A DNA stretch of 64,000 nucleotides from Psychrobacter frigidicola. GTDB lineage: Bacteria; Pseudomonadota; Gammaproteobacteria; Pseudomonadales; Moraxellaceae. The notes beneath the pieces were generated by a model. That model was not told the origin of the DNA. It was given only the letters and a program-made list of their open reading frames with translations, and ran no database searches. The stretch lies in the NCBI RefSeq assembly GCF_007997305.1, contig NZ_VORZ01000001.1, positions 620,001 through 684,000 on the forward strand, written 5' to 3'. The position numbers were made by a program, and so were the translations under genes. This document shows, one piece after another, positions 56,298-64,000 of this stretch. Every line of letters starts with the position of its first letter. Position 1 is the first letter of the stretch.

Positions 56298-56585
56298 TGT
56301 TTAACCCTCAGTTAATTACTATTAAACTATCAGTGTGTTAGATGGGTTTTCTAAGATGAAAGCTCAATATCACTAATAATTATGAATATCAAAACTTATT
56401 AATACAGATGCTTTATAATTATAAAGTCTCTTATTGTTTTGCTGCATTGATTATAAGCTGCATAAAACCTTATGCTCTATAACCGCTTTGTAAGTTAACG
56501 TCAGTTTTTGCAACCGATGTTATACAGTAGTCATTATTAATAGTAGCTATTAGGGGTGAGGAGTCATATTTTTCAGACATAAAAA

Positions 56586-57809
56586 TCAACTACGATAGTC
56601 GGCATTAATTTTGACATACTCATAGGATAAGTCACAGGTATAGACGGTGTCACTTGCCGTACCGCGTGCTAAATCAATATGAATAGTAATCTCAGGACGG
56701 CTCATAACTTCATTGCCAGCAGCTTCGGTATAGTCGCTAGCCACAGTACCGTTTTGGCAAATCATCACTTCATTTAACGACACGCTCACCTGTTCAGTAT
56801 CCAAATCTTCAATGCCAGCGTAACCAACCGCTGCTAAAATTCGACCCCAATTGGCATCACTAGCAAAAAACGCCGTTTTGACCAACGGCGAATGCGCAAC
56901 CGCGTAAGCCACATCGCAACACTCTTGACTGGTCTTACCGCCAGTGACTTTTACGGTCATAAATTTGGTCGCGCCCTCTCCGTCGCGCACAATTAACTGT
57001 GCCAAACGTACAAAAACCTCAGTCAAAGCGATAAACAGTGGCTGATAATGTGGGTGTTCAGGACTATCAATCACTTGCGAGCTGACTTTACCAGTGGCAA
57101 TCAACACGCAGCAATCATTGGTTGAGGTATCACCGTCGACGGTAATGCGGTTAAATGACTGCTCATTGACGGCGGCAAGCATTTCTTGTAATAAGTCAGC
57201 CGCAATATTGGCATCAGTTGCGACATAACCCAGCATAGTCGCCATATTAGGACGAATCATTCCTGAACCTTTTGAGATACCAGTAATGTGGTAACTTGTA
57301 CCATCAAGCGTAACTTTTTGGCTAGCAACCTTTGGGATAGTGTCCGTAGTCAGAATACCATTAGCGGCTGCCAACCAATTATCAGCATCTAGATTGGCTA
57401 ATGCGGTATCCAATCCTGCTATTATCGCATCGCTATTTAACGGCTCACCGATAACGCCAGTGGAAAACGGCAATACCGAATTGCTATCTACCTCTGCTCT
57501 CGATGCTAATGCTGCACAAATATCTTCGGCGCGACGTTTTCCATCCGCACCGGTACCCGCATTGGCGTTGCCAGTATTAGTAATTAAATAACGCGGGCTG
57601 GTTTTTGCAAAATGCTCACGCAAGACACGTACGGGCGCGGCACAAAAAGCACTCTTGGTGGTAACCACTGCCGTTGCTGCCGAATCAGCAATCTCTATAA
57701 CGACTAAATCATCACGGTCTTTATAGCGCACGCCTGCAGCAGTGGCGCTAAGTTTGATGCCATCAATAGCATAAATAATTTCAGGTACAGCAACATTGCC
57801 GACAGCCAT
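56586..57809 (-). CDS. argJ: Bifunctional glutamate N-acetyltransferase / amino-acid N-acetyltransferase
   Basis: A 407-residue ArgJ. It cleaves itself before the nucleophile Thr191 in PNMATMLGYVATDA; other marks are LITNTGNANAGTG, KGSGMI and TVDGDTSTND. The enzyme moves the acetyl group from N-acetylornithine to glutamate (and may use acetyl-CoA), recycling acetyl in arginine synthesis. It is a lone gene on the minus strand with an exonuclease III gene upstream on the same strand. Confidence 0.95.
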   Translation of the reverse strand: MAVGNVAVPEIIYAIDGIKLSATAAGVRYKDRDDLVVIEIADSAATAVVTTKSAFCAAPVRVLREHFAKTSPRYLITNTGNANAGTGADGKRRAEDICAALASRAEVDSNSVLPFSTGVIGEPLNSDAIIAGLDTALANLDADNWLAAANGILTTDTIPKVASQKVTLDGTSYHITGISKGSGMIRPNMATMLGYVATDANIAADLLQEMLAAVNEQSFNRITVDGDTSTNDCCVLIATGKVSSQVIDSPEHPHYQPLFIALTEVFVRLAQLIVRDGEGATKFMTVKVTGGKTSQECCDVAYAVAHSPLVKTAFFASDANWGRILAAVGYAGIEDLDTEQVSVSLNEVMICQNGTVASDYTEAAGNEVMSRPEITIHIDLARGTASDTVYTCDLSYEYVKINADYRS

Positions 57810-57911
57810 CTTAGAATCCTTATTTATTAGTTTTTTATAAGATACATTATAAGTAAAGTCATTAAAATTTAAGCGTGAGAGTTTTTAAGTATGTAAATAT
57901 GATAGTTAAGG

Positions 57912-58730
57912 CTAACTGAAATCAAATGCTGACCATATTGGGGCGTGGTCAGATGGCTTTTCCATCGCTCGTAACTCATAACTGATACCAGCATCTGTAC
58001 ATTTATCTTTCAAATCCGGAGTACATAAAATGTGGTCAATACGCATACCGCGTTTGGGCTCATCATTGAAGCCGCGACTGCGATAATCAAACCAACTATA
58101 TAGCTCAGTGCTGGTAGGGTAATGCAGTCGATAAGTGTCGGTCAACTCACGTGACATCAACGCCTCATACCATTCGCGCTCTTCAGGTAAGAATGAGGTC
58201 TTTCTATTTTTAAGCCAGCGCTTGGCATTGACCTCACCGATACCAACATCGATATCTTCTGGCGCAATATTCATATCACCCATTATAATCAACGAGCGCC
58301 CTTCCGCTTTTAGGGTATCAATATAAACCATTAAATCAGCATAATAAGCACGTTTCATCGGATACTTAGTCGGATGGTCTTGGCTCTCACCTTGTGGAAA
58401 ATAACCATTAAGGACATCAATCTCACGCCCTTGCAACTCATAACGGGCATGGATAAAGCGCTTTTGTGCCTCATCGTCTTCACCCGGAAAACCTTTTTGC
58501 ACAAAAATAGGCGCAACTTTCGATAATAGTGCGACACCATAATGCGCCTTTTGGCCAAAATATTCGACGTGATAGCCTAGACTCTCAACATTTTCGAGCG
58601 GAAACTGCTCGTCATGCACTTTAGTTTCTTGCAGACCCATCACATCAGGATCGATTATGTCACGTACTGCCTCTAACTGATGCTGACGAGCACGGATACC
58701 ATTGATATTAAAACAAACAAAGCGGGTCAT
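57912..58730 (-). CDS. xthA: Exodeoxyribonuclease III (AP endonuclease)
   Basis: A 272-residue EEP-fold nuclease of the ExoIII family: FNINGIRAR, GLQETKV (metal-binding Glu), NGYFPQGES, MGDMNIAPEDIDVG (catalytic Asp/Asn), FDYRSRGFNDEPKRGMRIDH and PSDHAPIW (catalytic Asp-His). It repairs abasic DNA sites and acts as a 3' exonuclease. Confidence 0.94.
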   Translation of the reverse strand: MTRFVCFNINGIRARQHQLEAVRDIIDPDVMGLQETKVHDEQFPLENVESLGYHVEYFGQKAHYGVALLSKVAPIFVQKGFPGEDDEAQKRFIHARYELQGREIDVLNGYFPQGESQDHPTKYPMKRAYYADLMVYIDTLKAEGRSLIIMGDMNIAPEDIDVGIGEVNAKRWLKNRKTSFLPEEREWYEALMSRELTDTYRLHYPTSTELYSWFDYRSRGFNDEPKRGMRIDHILCTPDLKDKCTDAGISYELRAMEKPSDHAPIWSAFDFS

Positions 58731-58929
58731 GCGTTATCCTATTCTTATGAATTTATGATTGATTTTTTAATAAACTAATTCGTTGACTGGTTAATGTCAT
58801 TTAATTAAAGCGAGGGTTTATTTTGCTATAGCTTATCAGCAAGCTATACTAATGCGGTAACCACTATTTTATGGTCAAAACTATATAACCCTTATTATTA
58901 TAAACTTAAGCATTTTATCGAGTTATTTT

Positions 58930-59568
58930 ATGTCTATTATTATAAGCACCACTACCAGCACAAAAAAAGCGGCTATTGCAAAGACAGCTACTAAGCCCTT
59001 ATTCGCAGTCGATTATCACGTCTATATTAACCATACAGACGCCGGCGGTATAGTCTACCATGCCAATCATTTGGTATTTTTTGAAAACTGCCGCCGTGAT
59101 TGGTTTACCACCTTGGGATTGAATACTTACTTTTTACAGGCTGACAATGGTCAAATTCAACATTTTGTGGTCAGTCAGGCAGAACTAAAATATCAAAAAG
59201 CCATTTTTTTAGATGAAGAAATCAGCGTACGTATTGATAAGGTAGAACTGAAACCCGCCAGCATTATATTCTACCAAAGTATTCATCGCCATTTGCCTGA
59301 AAGGCTTGATAGTAATGACAACCTAGATAACAATGTAAGTAACGCTAATAACAAGCCAGCCGGCACCTTGTTAAGCAATGCCAAAATTGTCATAGCCTGT
59401 GTCCAAAACCAAACCAAACCTACTACAGAAGCAGATCTTAGGGATAGTAACACAGGCAATAAAGCGGCTACTGTGCCGAGCGCCGCACCTATTCGTCCGA
59501 TTCGAGTACCAAAGCAGCTCCATGATAGCATCCAACAAGCTATCTCACAGCAGACTACTGGACAATAA
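58930..59568 (+). CDS. Acyl-CoA thioesterase, 4-HBT/YbgC-like hotdog fold
   Basis: A 212-residue protein with a hotdog-fold thioesterase core. The active-site segment is INHTDAGGIVYHANHLVFFE (Asp37). Such enzymes hydrolyse acyl-CoA. There is a ~25-residue N-terminal extension and a C-terminal extension with an Asn/Asp-rich stretch inserted before the last strand (SNDNLDNNVSNANNKPAG). It lies just upstream of an ABC gene. Confidence 0.82.
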   Translation: MSIIISTTTSTKKAAIAKTATKPLFAVDYHVYINHTDAGGIVYHANHLVFFENCRRDWFTTLGLNTYFLQADNGQIQHFVVSQAELKYQKAIFLDEEISVRIDKVELKPASIIFYQSIHRHLPERLDSNDNLDNNVSNANNKPAGTLLSNAKIVIACVQNQTKPTTEADLRDSNTGNKAATVPSAAPIRPIRVPKQLHDSIQQAISQQTTGQ

Positions 59569-59571
59569 ACC

Positions 59572-60441
59572 TTGCTAACTTCTGACTCTAGCAATGATAA
59601 CGCGCTATTAGTATTTGATGATGTGTGGGTGCATAGCAATCGCCCAACAACCATACATGTTAATCATACTGACGATAATATTTTTAAAGATGCGTCTAAA
59701 ACAACTGTTAATAGTGCGTCTAAAAACTTGTTTAGCAATGCCTCTCACAGCATTTTTAATAAGCTTACTCGTAAAACAGCTGATCGTACCCATAATCAGC
59801 AAGTGACAGATGAGCAAGTCTTAATTAAAGCTGCGAGTGGGCAGCTCGCACAAGGACAACTGACCGTGCTCACAGGAGCTTCAGGTAGCGGCAAGTCAGT
59901 ATTATTACGAGTGCTAGCAGGGTTATCACCGTTAGCGACAGGCAATATTTGGCTTAACGTGGATAAGAATCAGCAGCAGAATATCCATGAGACATCTGCT
60001 ATTGAATGGCGTACGCAAGTGGCATTACTGGCGCAGCATCCACAGCTCATAGAAGGTAGTGTCCTCGATAACTTACAACTGCCTTATAGTTTGCACGCAA
60101 ATCAGCACAGCTCATTTAATATCGATTGGCATATTAAGCAGTTAGGTTTTTTACAGCGTAGCCAAGCATTTTTGCAGCAGTCTGCCGCTCATCTATCTGG
60201 AGGCGAACGACAATTGGTTAATACCTTACGGCTATTACAGCTACAACCACAAGTGTTGCTGTTAGACGAACCCACTGCCGCGCTTGATGCCGAGACTGCT
60301 AACAACCTTATACAATTGCTGATGCACTGGCTACAAGCTGAACCGCATCGCGCTATGCTATGGGTTACGCATGACACTCAAACTATCCTGCCGTTCGCTA
60401 ATGAGCACTGGAATATGCAGGCGGGAACATTAAATGGGTGA
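59572..60441 (+). CDS. ABC transporter ATP-binding protein, FetA/YbbL-like
   Basis: A 289-residue ATPase with Walker A GASGSGKSVLL, signature LSGGERQ, Walker B VLLLDEPTAALD, and the switch His in VTHDTQ. It reads from a TTG at 59572, three bases after the thioesterase stop; no better start is seen before the core. Between DDVWVHSN (about residue 20) and LIKAASGQL (about 84) lies a Thr/Asn/Lys-rich stretch of ~60 residues not usual in the family. With the next gene it forms a FetAB (YbbLM)-type system, linked in E. coli to iron export. Confidence 0.82.
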   Translation: MLTSDSSNDNALLVFDDVWVHSNRPTTIHVNHTDDNIFKDASKTTVNSASKNLFSNASHSIFNKLTRKTADRTHNQQVTDEQVLIKAASGQLAQGQLTVLTGASGSGKSVLLRVLAGLSPLATGNIWLNVDKNQQQNIHETSAIEWRTQVALLAQHPQLIEGSVLDNLQLPYSLHANQHSSFNIDWHIKQLGFLQRSQAFLQQSAAHLSGGERQLVNTLRLLQLQPQVLLLDEPTAALDAETANNLIQLLMHWLQAEPHRAMLWVTHDTQTILPFANEHWNMQAGTLNG

Positions 60442-61300
60442 GCCTGTTGTTTATATGCAGACTATGAATAAGACTGCTGTCGATGTTTATACAGCTATGC
60501 CTAATGCTACCAGCACTGAAAATCTGCAAATTCTGCTGACTTACGGCGATGTGGCACTTGCCAGCAGTTTGATATTATTAGTGATATTTATATCATGGCG
60601 ATTGCGATTACGGCTGACCTCTACGCTATTAATGGCAGCAGCTCGTACCGTAATACAGCTAAGTTTTATTGGACTCATATTGGCATGGATATTTGCACGC
60701 GAACAATGGTACGAAGTGCTCATCATCTTAACCATGATGACTTTAATTGCGTCAGGTGCTGCTAAAAATCGAGTCAAACGAGCTTATAAAGGCTTATTAA
60801 CAGATACTTTTATTGCCGTAAGTATTTCAGCCGTACTGGTCACTATCATCGCTATTGCCTTGATTTTACGGGTACAACCTTGGTATACCCCGCAGTTTAT
60901 TATCCCGATATTAGGGCTGATATTAGGCAACTCATTGACTGCCATCTCATTAACCAGTAACCAGCTTGTTAATGCTTTTCATGAGCAGCAGGGCCGTATT
61001 GAGATGATGTTGTCCTTGTCAGCAACACCATTTGAAGCAGTACATGCGCCCATTCGTGCGGCTATTATTAATGGGATGACACCAACGCTAAACTCTATGC
61101 TGGTGGTCGGTATAGTCAGCTTACCGGGCATGATGACCGGACAAATACTTGCTGGCGCTGACCCGACGCAAGCAGTACGCTATCAGATTGTTACCATGTT
61201 TTTGATATGCGTCAGTAGCATCCTTGGCTGCACTTTAAGTGCCCTACTTATTTATCGACGCTTTTTTAATGATCGGCAGCAGCTTATCCTACCTAACTGA
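60434..61300 (+). CDS. fetB: ABC transporter permease, FetB/YbbM (UPF0014) family
   Basis: A 288-residue membrane protein of about six to seven helices. The UPF0014 pattern is clear in AARTVIQLSFIGLIL, GLILGNSLTAISLTSNQL and PIRAAIINGMTPTLNSM, GIVSLPGMMTGQILAG. In E. coli FetAB helps in iron export under oxidative stress. Its start overlaps the ATPase gene by 8 bases; a start at the in-frame Met codons 60455 or 60464 is also possible. Confidence 0.87.
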   Translation: MGEPVVYMQTMNKTAVDVYTAMPNATSTENLQILLTYGDVALASSLILLVIFISWRLRLRLTSTLLMAAARTVIQLSFIGLILAWIFAREQWYEVLIILTMMTLIASGAAKNRVKRAYKGLLTDTFIAVSISAVLVTIIAIALILRVQPWYTPQFIIPILGLILGNSLTAISLTSNQLVNAFHEQQGRIEMMLSLSATPFEAVHAPIRAAIINGMTPTLNSMLVVGIVSLPGMMTGQILAGADPTQAVRYQIVTMFLICVSSILGCTLSALLIYRRFFNDRQQLILPN

Positions 61301-61327
61301 CTATTATTGAGGCATAAAGCTCCATTT

Positions 61328-61365
61328 AAAAAGCCCTCAATACTAAAATATAGAGGGCTTTTTTA
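61328..61365. terminator. Bidirectional terminator after the fetAB-like genes
   Basis: A perfect 11-bp stem (61328-61338 with 61353-61363), 14-base loop, A-tract and T-tract. Confidence 0.88.
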
Positions 61366-61401
61366 TTTAGTCAATAAACTATTTAAGTATAGAAAATATG
61401 A

Positions 61402-62271
61402 TTAGCTAATTTTATTGACCATGGCCAGAGGTAAATGCTTCATTGCTTGTCCTACTATTGACCAAGGCAGGCTGGGCACACAGGCTTGTTCGGCACCAGA
61501 CTCAATTGCTGCTACCATCGCTTTTGTACCCGTTTCTGCATCGACTTGGAACGGTAGCGGCTTGGCATTGGTATTGATTTCAGTACGAATATAACCGGGG
61601 AAAATAGTCGATACTTTAATAGGTAAATTGGTCAGCAACATATCAGCACGAATACCTTCCGCTAAATAAGCCAAACCCGCCTTACTGGCTCCATAAGTGG
61701 TCATATGCGCTGGTAGACCGCGCATTGCAGACATGCTCGATATCACTACTAAGTGCCCACTATTTTGGGCACGAAATATAGTCATAGCCGCTTCGCATTG
61801 TGCCAGTGCTGAGACAAAGTTAATCTCTGCCGTACGGCGGTTGGTCTCAAAGCGACCCTTACCGATACGGCGACTCTCACCCACCCCAGCATTAACCACT
61901 ACCCGATTGATATGGCCAAAATCAGTCGCAAAAGCATCGAATACTGTAAATATAGCTTTATAATCGCTCACATCTAGCACGCGATATTCAACACGAATAT
62001 CAGGATAGCTTTTTAGTAGCTCAGCTTTTAGTTGTTCTAAGCGCTCGCTGCGCCGGGCACAAATTGCTAAATTGTAACCTAGTTTAGCGAACAGCCGCGC
62101 CATACCTTCACCCAAACCCGAGCTCGCACCAGTAATTAACACCGTTTTTCCGCGGCCTACTTGCTGCTTATTTAAACCTTTAAGATAACGTGATGGCTGA
62201 ATGGCACTAAAAGCTTGATCTTTACTTTGCTTGGCGGTCTTGGTTACTAGGCTTATTAACTTATGTTGCAT
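61402..62271 (-). CDS. Short-chain dehydrogenase/reductase (SDR) family oxidoreductase
   Basis: A 289-residue SDR with NAD(P)-binding TGASSGLG (about residues 48-55), NAGVG, the catalytic Ser in VISSMSAM and YGASK (Tyr-x-x-x-Lys). RR after the second strand (ICARRSERL) suggests NADP use. The ~40-residue basic N-terminus before the core is longer than in classical SDRs. Substrate unknown. The lone gene is convergent with the fetAB-like unit. Confidence 0.87.
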   Translation of the reverse strand: MQHKLISLVTKTAKQSKDQAFSAIQPSRYLKGLNKQQVGRGKTVLITGASSGLGEGMARLFAKLGYNLAICARRSERLEQLKAELLKSYPDIRVEYRVLDVSDYKAIFTVFDAFATDFGHINRVVVNAGVGESRRIGKGRFETNRRTAEINFVSALAQCEAAMTIFRAQNSGHLVVISSMSAMRGLPAHMTTYGASKAGLAYLAEGIRADMLLTNLPIKVSTIFPGYIRTEINTNAKPLPFQVDAETGTKAMVAAIESGAEQACVPSLPWSIVGQAMKHLPLAMVNKIS

Positions 62272-62442
62272 GGGCAGTCCCTTGTAGGTATCTATGTCGC
62301 TATAAAAAGTCTAAAAATGCCAGATATATACCGGCTAAATATAAGTTTGAAAGCGATTTATTATAATAGGTATGTTTTGGTAGCTGAGCGACAGTTATTT
62401 ATATAGTTTATGAATATCGCTTGTTTATAAGTAGCCGCCAAC

Positions 62443-63195
62443 TTAATGCTTAGTCACAAAGCGTTTACCTTGCGCAAATAAATGGCTGTATTCATTATAC
62501 GATAATAGCTGCGGGGTTGGGTTTTGTAAACCAATAGCGGTGACGCCAGTATTAACCGAGCTTTTGGTCAGCTGGTAAGCGGTCTGACTGCCTTGTTGTA
62601 ACAAATGAGCGGTAATCGCCGCAATCACTCCACCTGATGTGAATACTAGCACGGTACTATCGTCATCTAAATGGCTGTGCTGCGCGACTTGCTTACCTAC
62701 TTGCTCTAAGGCTTGTTGAGCGCGGGTACTGAACTGTGACCAGCTCTCAATATAATCATCATCATGGTCACCGGCGTGCCAGCGCTCCATCGCAAGATGA
62801 AATAACTCGCCTAACCGAGTTAACGGCCTATTTTCTTTGTTCAGCTCCGCCGCTATCATTGCTTGAGTGGCAAAGTTGGGGCTAGACTTCATAAACACGT
62901 CTTCGTGATTAAACTCGTCAAATAATGGCAACACATAACTTTCAGGGGTTTCAATATTGAGTATAGGTACATTACTATTCGCCAATACTGATGGCTGATA
63001 AGCGTCCCAAAAATGTTGTGCTGAGTCACGTTGACGTACTAGACTACCGCTAAAGATGGCATCAATACGGCGTTGGCCAGTAGCGTAATGTTGACCGAGC
63101 AAGCGTGCCTGCATACTGCCAAGCTCTGATAACTGGTCATAGTTTTCTTGTCCAAACGAGGCTTGGCCATGGCGCGCCAGAAGGATAGTGGTCAT
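62443..63195 (-). CDS. Histidine phosphatase family protein
   Basis: A 250-residue protein of the phosphoglycerate mutase-like superfamily, with the catalytic LLARHGQASFG (Arg8, His9), FSGSLVRQRDSA and, near the C-terminus, VFTSGGVIAAITAHLL, where the second catalytic His is normally found in a GHG-like site. It may hydrolyse phosphomonoesters; substrate unknown. It lies 160 bases downstream of the phosphotransferase gene on the same strand. Confidence 0.85.
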   Translation of the reverse strand: MTTILLARHGQASFGQENYDQLSELGSMQARLLGQHYATGQRRIDAIFSGSLVRQRDSAQHFWDAYQPSVLANSNVPILNIETPESYVLPLFDEFNHEDVFMKSSPNFATQAMIAAELNKENRPLTRLGELFHLAMERWHAGDHDDDYIESWSQFSTRAQQALEQVGKQVAQHSHLDDDSTVLVFTSGGVIAAITAHLLQQGSQTAYQLTKSSVNTGVTAIGLQNPTPQLLSYNEYSHLFAQGKRFVTKH

Positions 63196-63354
63196 ATGGG
63201 AGTTACCTATTTTTATTTTATTAAGGAGTAATTTTTAAAGGTTTTTGTTAAAAATCAATGTAAAAACATCATTTAAGCTCAGCTCATAGCCTTACGTAAT
63301 ATCATTTTTAAATAGTTTGATCTAGATAACTTAATCTTTAGACGGTTTAGCGTC

Positions 63355-64000
63355 TTACTCTTTGGCTTGCTTAGCACCGTCCTCAAAATAGCCGGTCGGC
63401 AATATCCCTTTAATAACGGCTTGTACAGGACTTGGTAACTTATCAATCATAGCCGCATCGACACCCACATCTTGCAAGTGCGGCTGTACGTGAGTCATAA
63501 ACAAGGCTTCGCCTTCATACTTAGCAATCAGTTTAAGACACTTGGCATGTAAAACGTGCACAATAATCCAAAAGTTTTTAAAGGCAGGATTGGTCGTCTG
63601 CTTATGATAGTAGCGATAATAAATCTGCTGCACAATACCCGCTAAGCGAAATAGACCAAACACTTCATAAAAGGTCCAGTTATTAATCTCTAAACCTGTC
63701 TTTTCAAGGTAATAGGCAACCACTTCATCACGGGTCATCATACCTTCTAAATGGGTTGGCTGCCGGCGCGATTGTTGCATAATGATATTATCATCGGCCT
63801 CAATCCAATAAGCCAAGGCGCTGCCTAAATCCATTAAAGGATCGCCAAGCGTTGCCATCTCCCAGTCGAGCACGCCTATAACCTTAGTAGGGTTCTCAGC
63901 ATCTAAGATAATATTATCAAAACGCCAGTCATTATGAATGATACAGGTGCTACTGTCCGCTGGCGTATGCTTGCCAAGCCATTGGCGTACTAGCGCAAAA
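63355..64000 (-). CDS. APH-family phosphotransferase (partial, 5' end outside window)
   Basis: The frame is open through the right edge, so only the C-terminal ~215 residues are seen; the internal GTG at 63873 is not the start. Key motifs are HNDWRFDN (the catalytic HxD...N loop of aminoglycoside phosphotransferase-like kinases) and VLDWEMATLGDPLMDLG (the metal-binding DxD-like motif). The length and sequence match the phosphotransferase family often found near acyl-CoA dehydrogenases. The substrate is not known. Confidence 0.85.
   Translation of the reverse strand, partial: FALVRQWLGKHTPADSSTCIIHNDWRFDNIILDAENPTKVIGVLDWEMATLGDPLMDLGSALAYWIEADDNIIMQQSRRQPTHLEGMMTRDEVVAYYLEKTGLEINNWTFYEVFGLFRLAGIVQQIYYRYYHKQTTNPAFKNFWIIVHVLHAKCLKLIAKYEGEALFMTHVQPHLQDVGVDAAMIDKLPSPVQAVIKGILPTGYFEDGAKQAKE

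Noticed and set aside
1-64000. tRNA genes, rRNA, CRISPR arrays, insertion sequences or prophage
   Set aside because: No tRNA-like T-loop sequences, regular repeats with spacers, transposase or phage genes were seen when reading both strands.

Overview
The window looks like a chromosomal segment of a gammaproteobacterium of the Moraxellaceae, most likely Psychrobacter. This is inferred from gene content, not from a marker search. It has a moderately AT-rich base composition, a prephenate dehydrogenase/EPSP synthase (TyrA-AroA) fusion next to pheA and hisC, a compact trimeric autotransporter paired with a TpgA-type OmpA lipoprotein (the arrangement known from Acinetobacter Ata/AtaA-TpgA), and a Moraxellaceae-like set of housekeeping genes. 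No rRNA, tRNA, CRISPR array, insertion sequence or prophage was seen.

Layout. 1-1557: C-terminal part of a membrane-anchored MerA/LPD-like flavoprotein. 1689-6981: a tight five-gene operon made of a YnjBCD-type ABC importer, a CDP-alcohol phosphatidyltransferase and a fatty-acid hydroxylase-like enzyme. 7035-11392: a TPR-like protein, an amidohydrolase, a TerC/CBS/CorC membrane protein and a DUF4031 protein. 12219-13639: a lipoprotein serpin broken by one frameshift. 13867-15642: a K+/H+ antiporter. 15643-19849: an accessory-looking region with a decayed histidine-kinase tail, an orphan terminator and the tpgA/trimeric-autotransporter pair. 19850-22954: a CpxRA-like two-component system divergent from a Spy/CpxP-like chaperone. 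23208-29219: gamma-glutamyltransferase and the glycolate oxidase operon glcDEF.

29369-30632: a GNAT acetyltransferase and a DUF4236 protein. 30922-36330: dnaE, a small membrane protein, an Hpt-domain protein and trmJ. 36544-38108: ytoQ and cysE. 38210-38747: a decayed DUF924 gene. 38814-40788: folK, folB and rarD on the minus strand. 40952-45798: the aromatic/histidine amino-acid cluster pheA, hisC, tyrA-aroA. 46181-49694: transaldolase, a small lipoprotein, apt, rubredoxin and an alpha/beta hydrolase. 49859-53731: a WG-repeat protein, a DMT exporter and a RutG/UraA-like permease. 54366-58730: sdaA, a DUF4377 lipoprotein, argJ and an exonuclease III. 58930-61300: a thioesterase plus a FetAB-like ABC system. 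61402-64000: an SDR enzyme, a histidine phosphatase and the C-terminal part of an APH-family phosphotransferase.

Most of the segment is ordinary core metabolism. The points worth a second look are the serpin, whose predicted reactive-centre loop resembles that of alpha-1-antitrypsin and whose frame is broken at an A5 tract; the ata/tpgA mini-locus flanked by an intact and a decayed copy of a histidine-kinase tail; two decayed genes (kinase tail, DUF924); the importer/phosphatidyltransferase/hydroxylase operon as a possible lipid-modification pathway; and several short tandem duplications at gene ends and starts.
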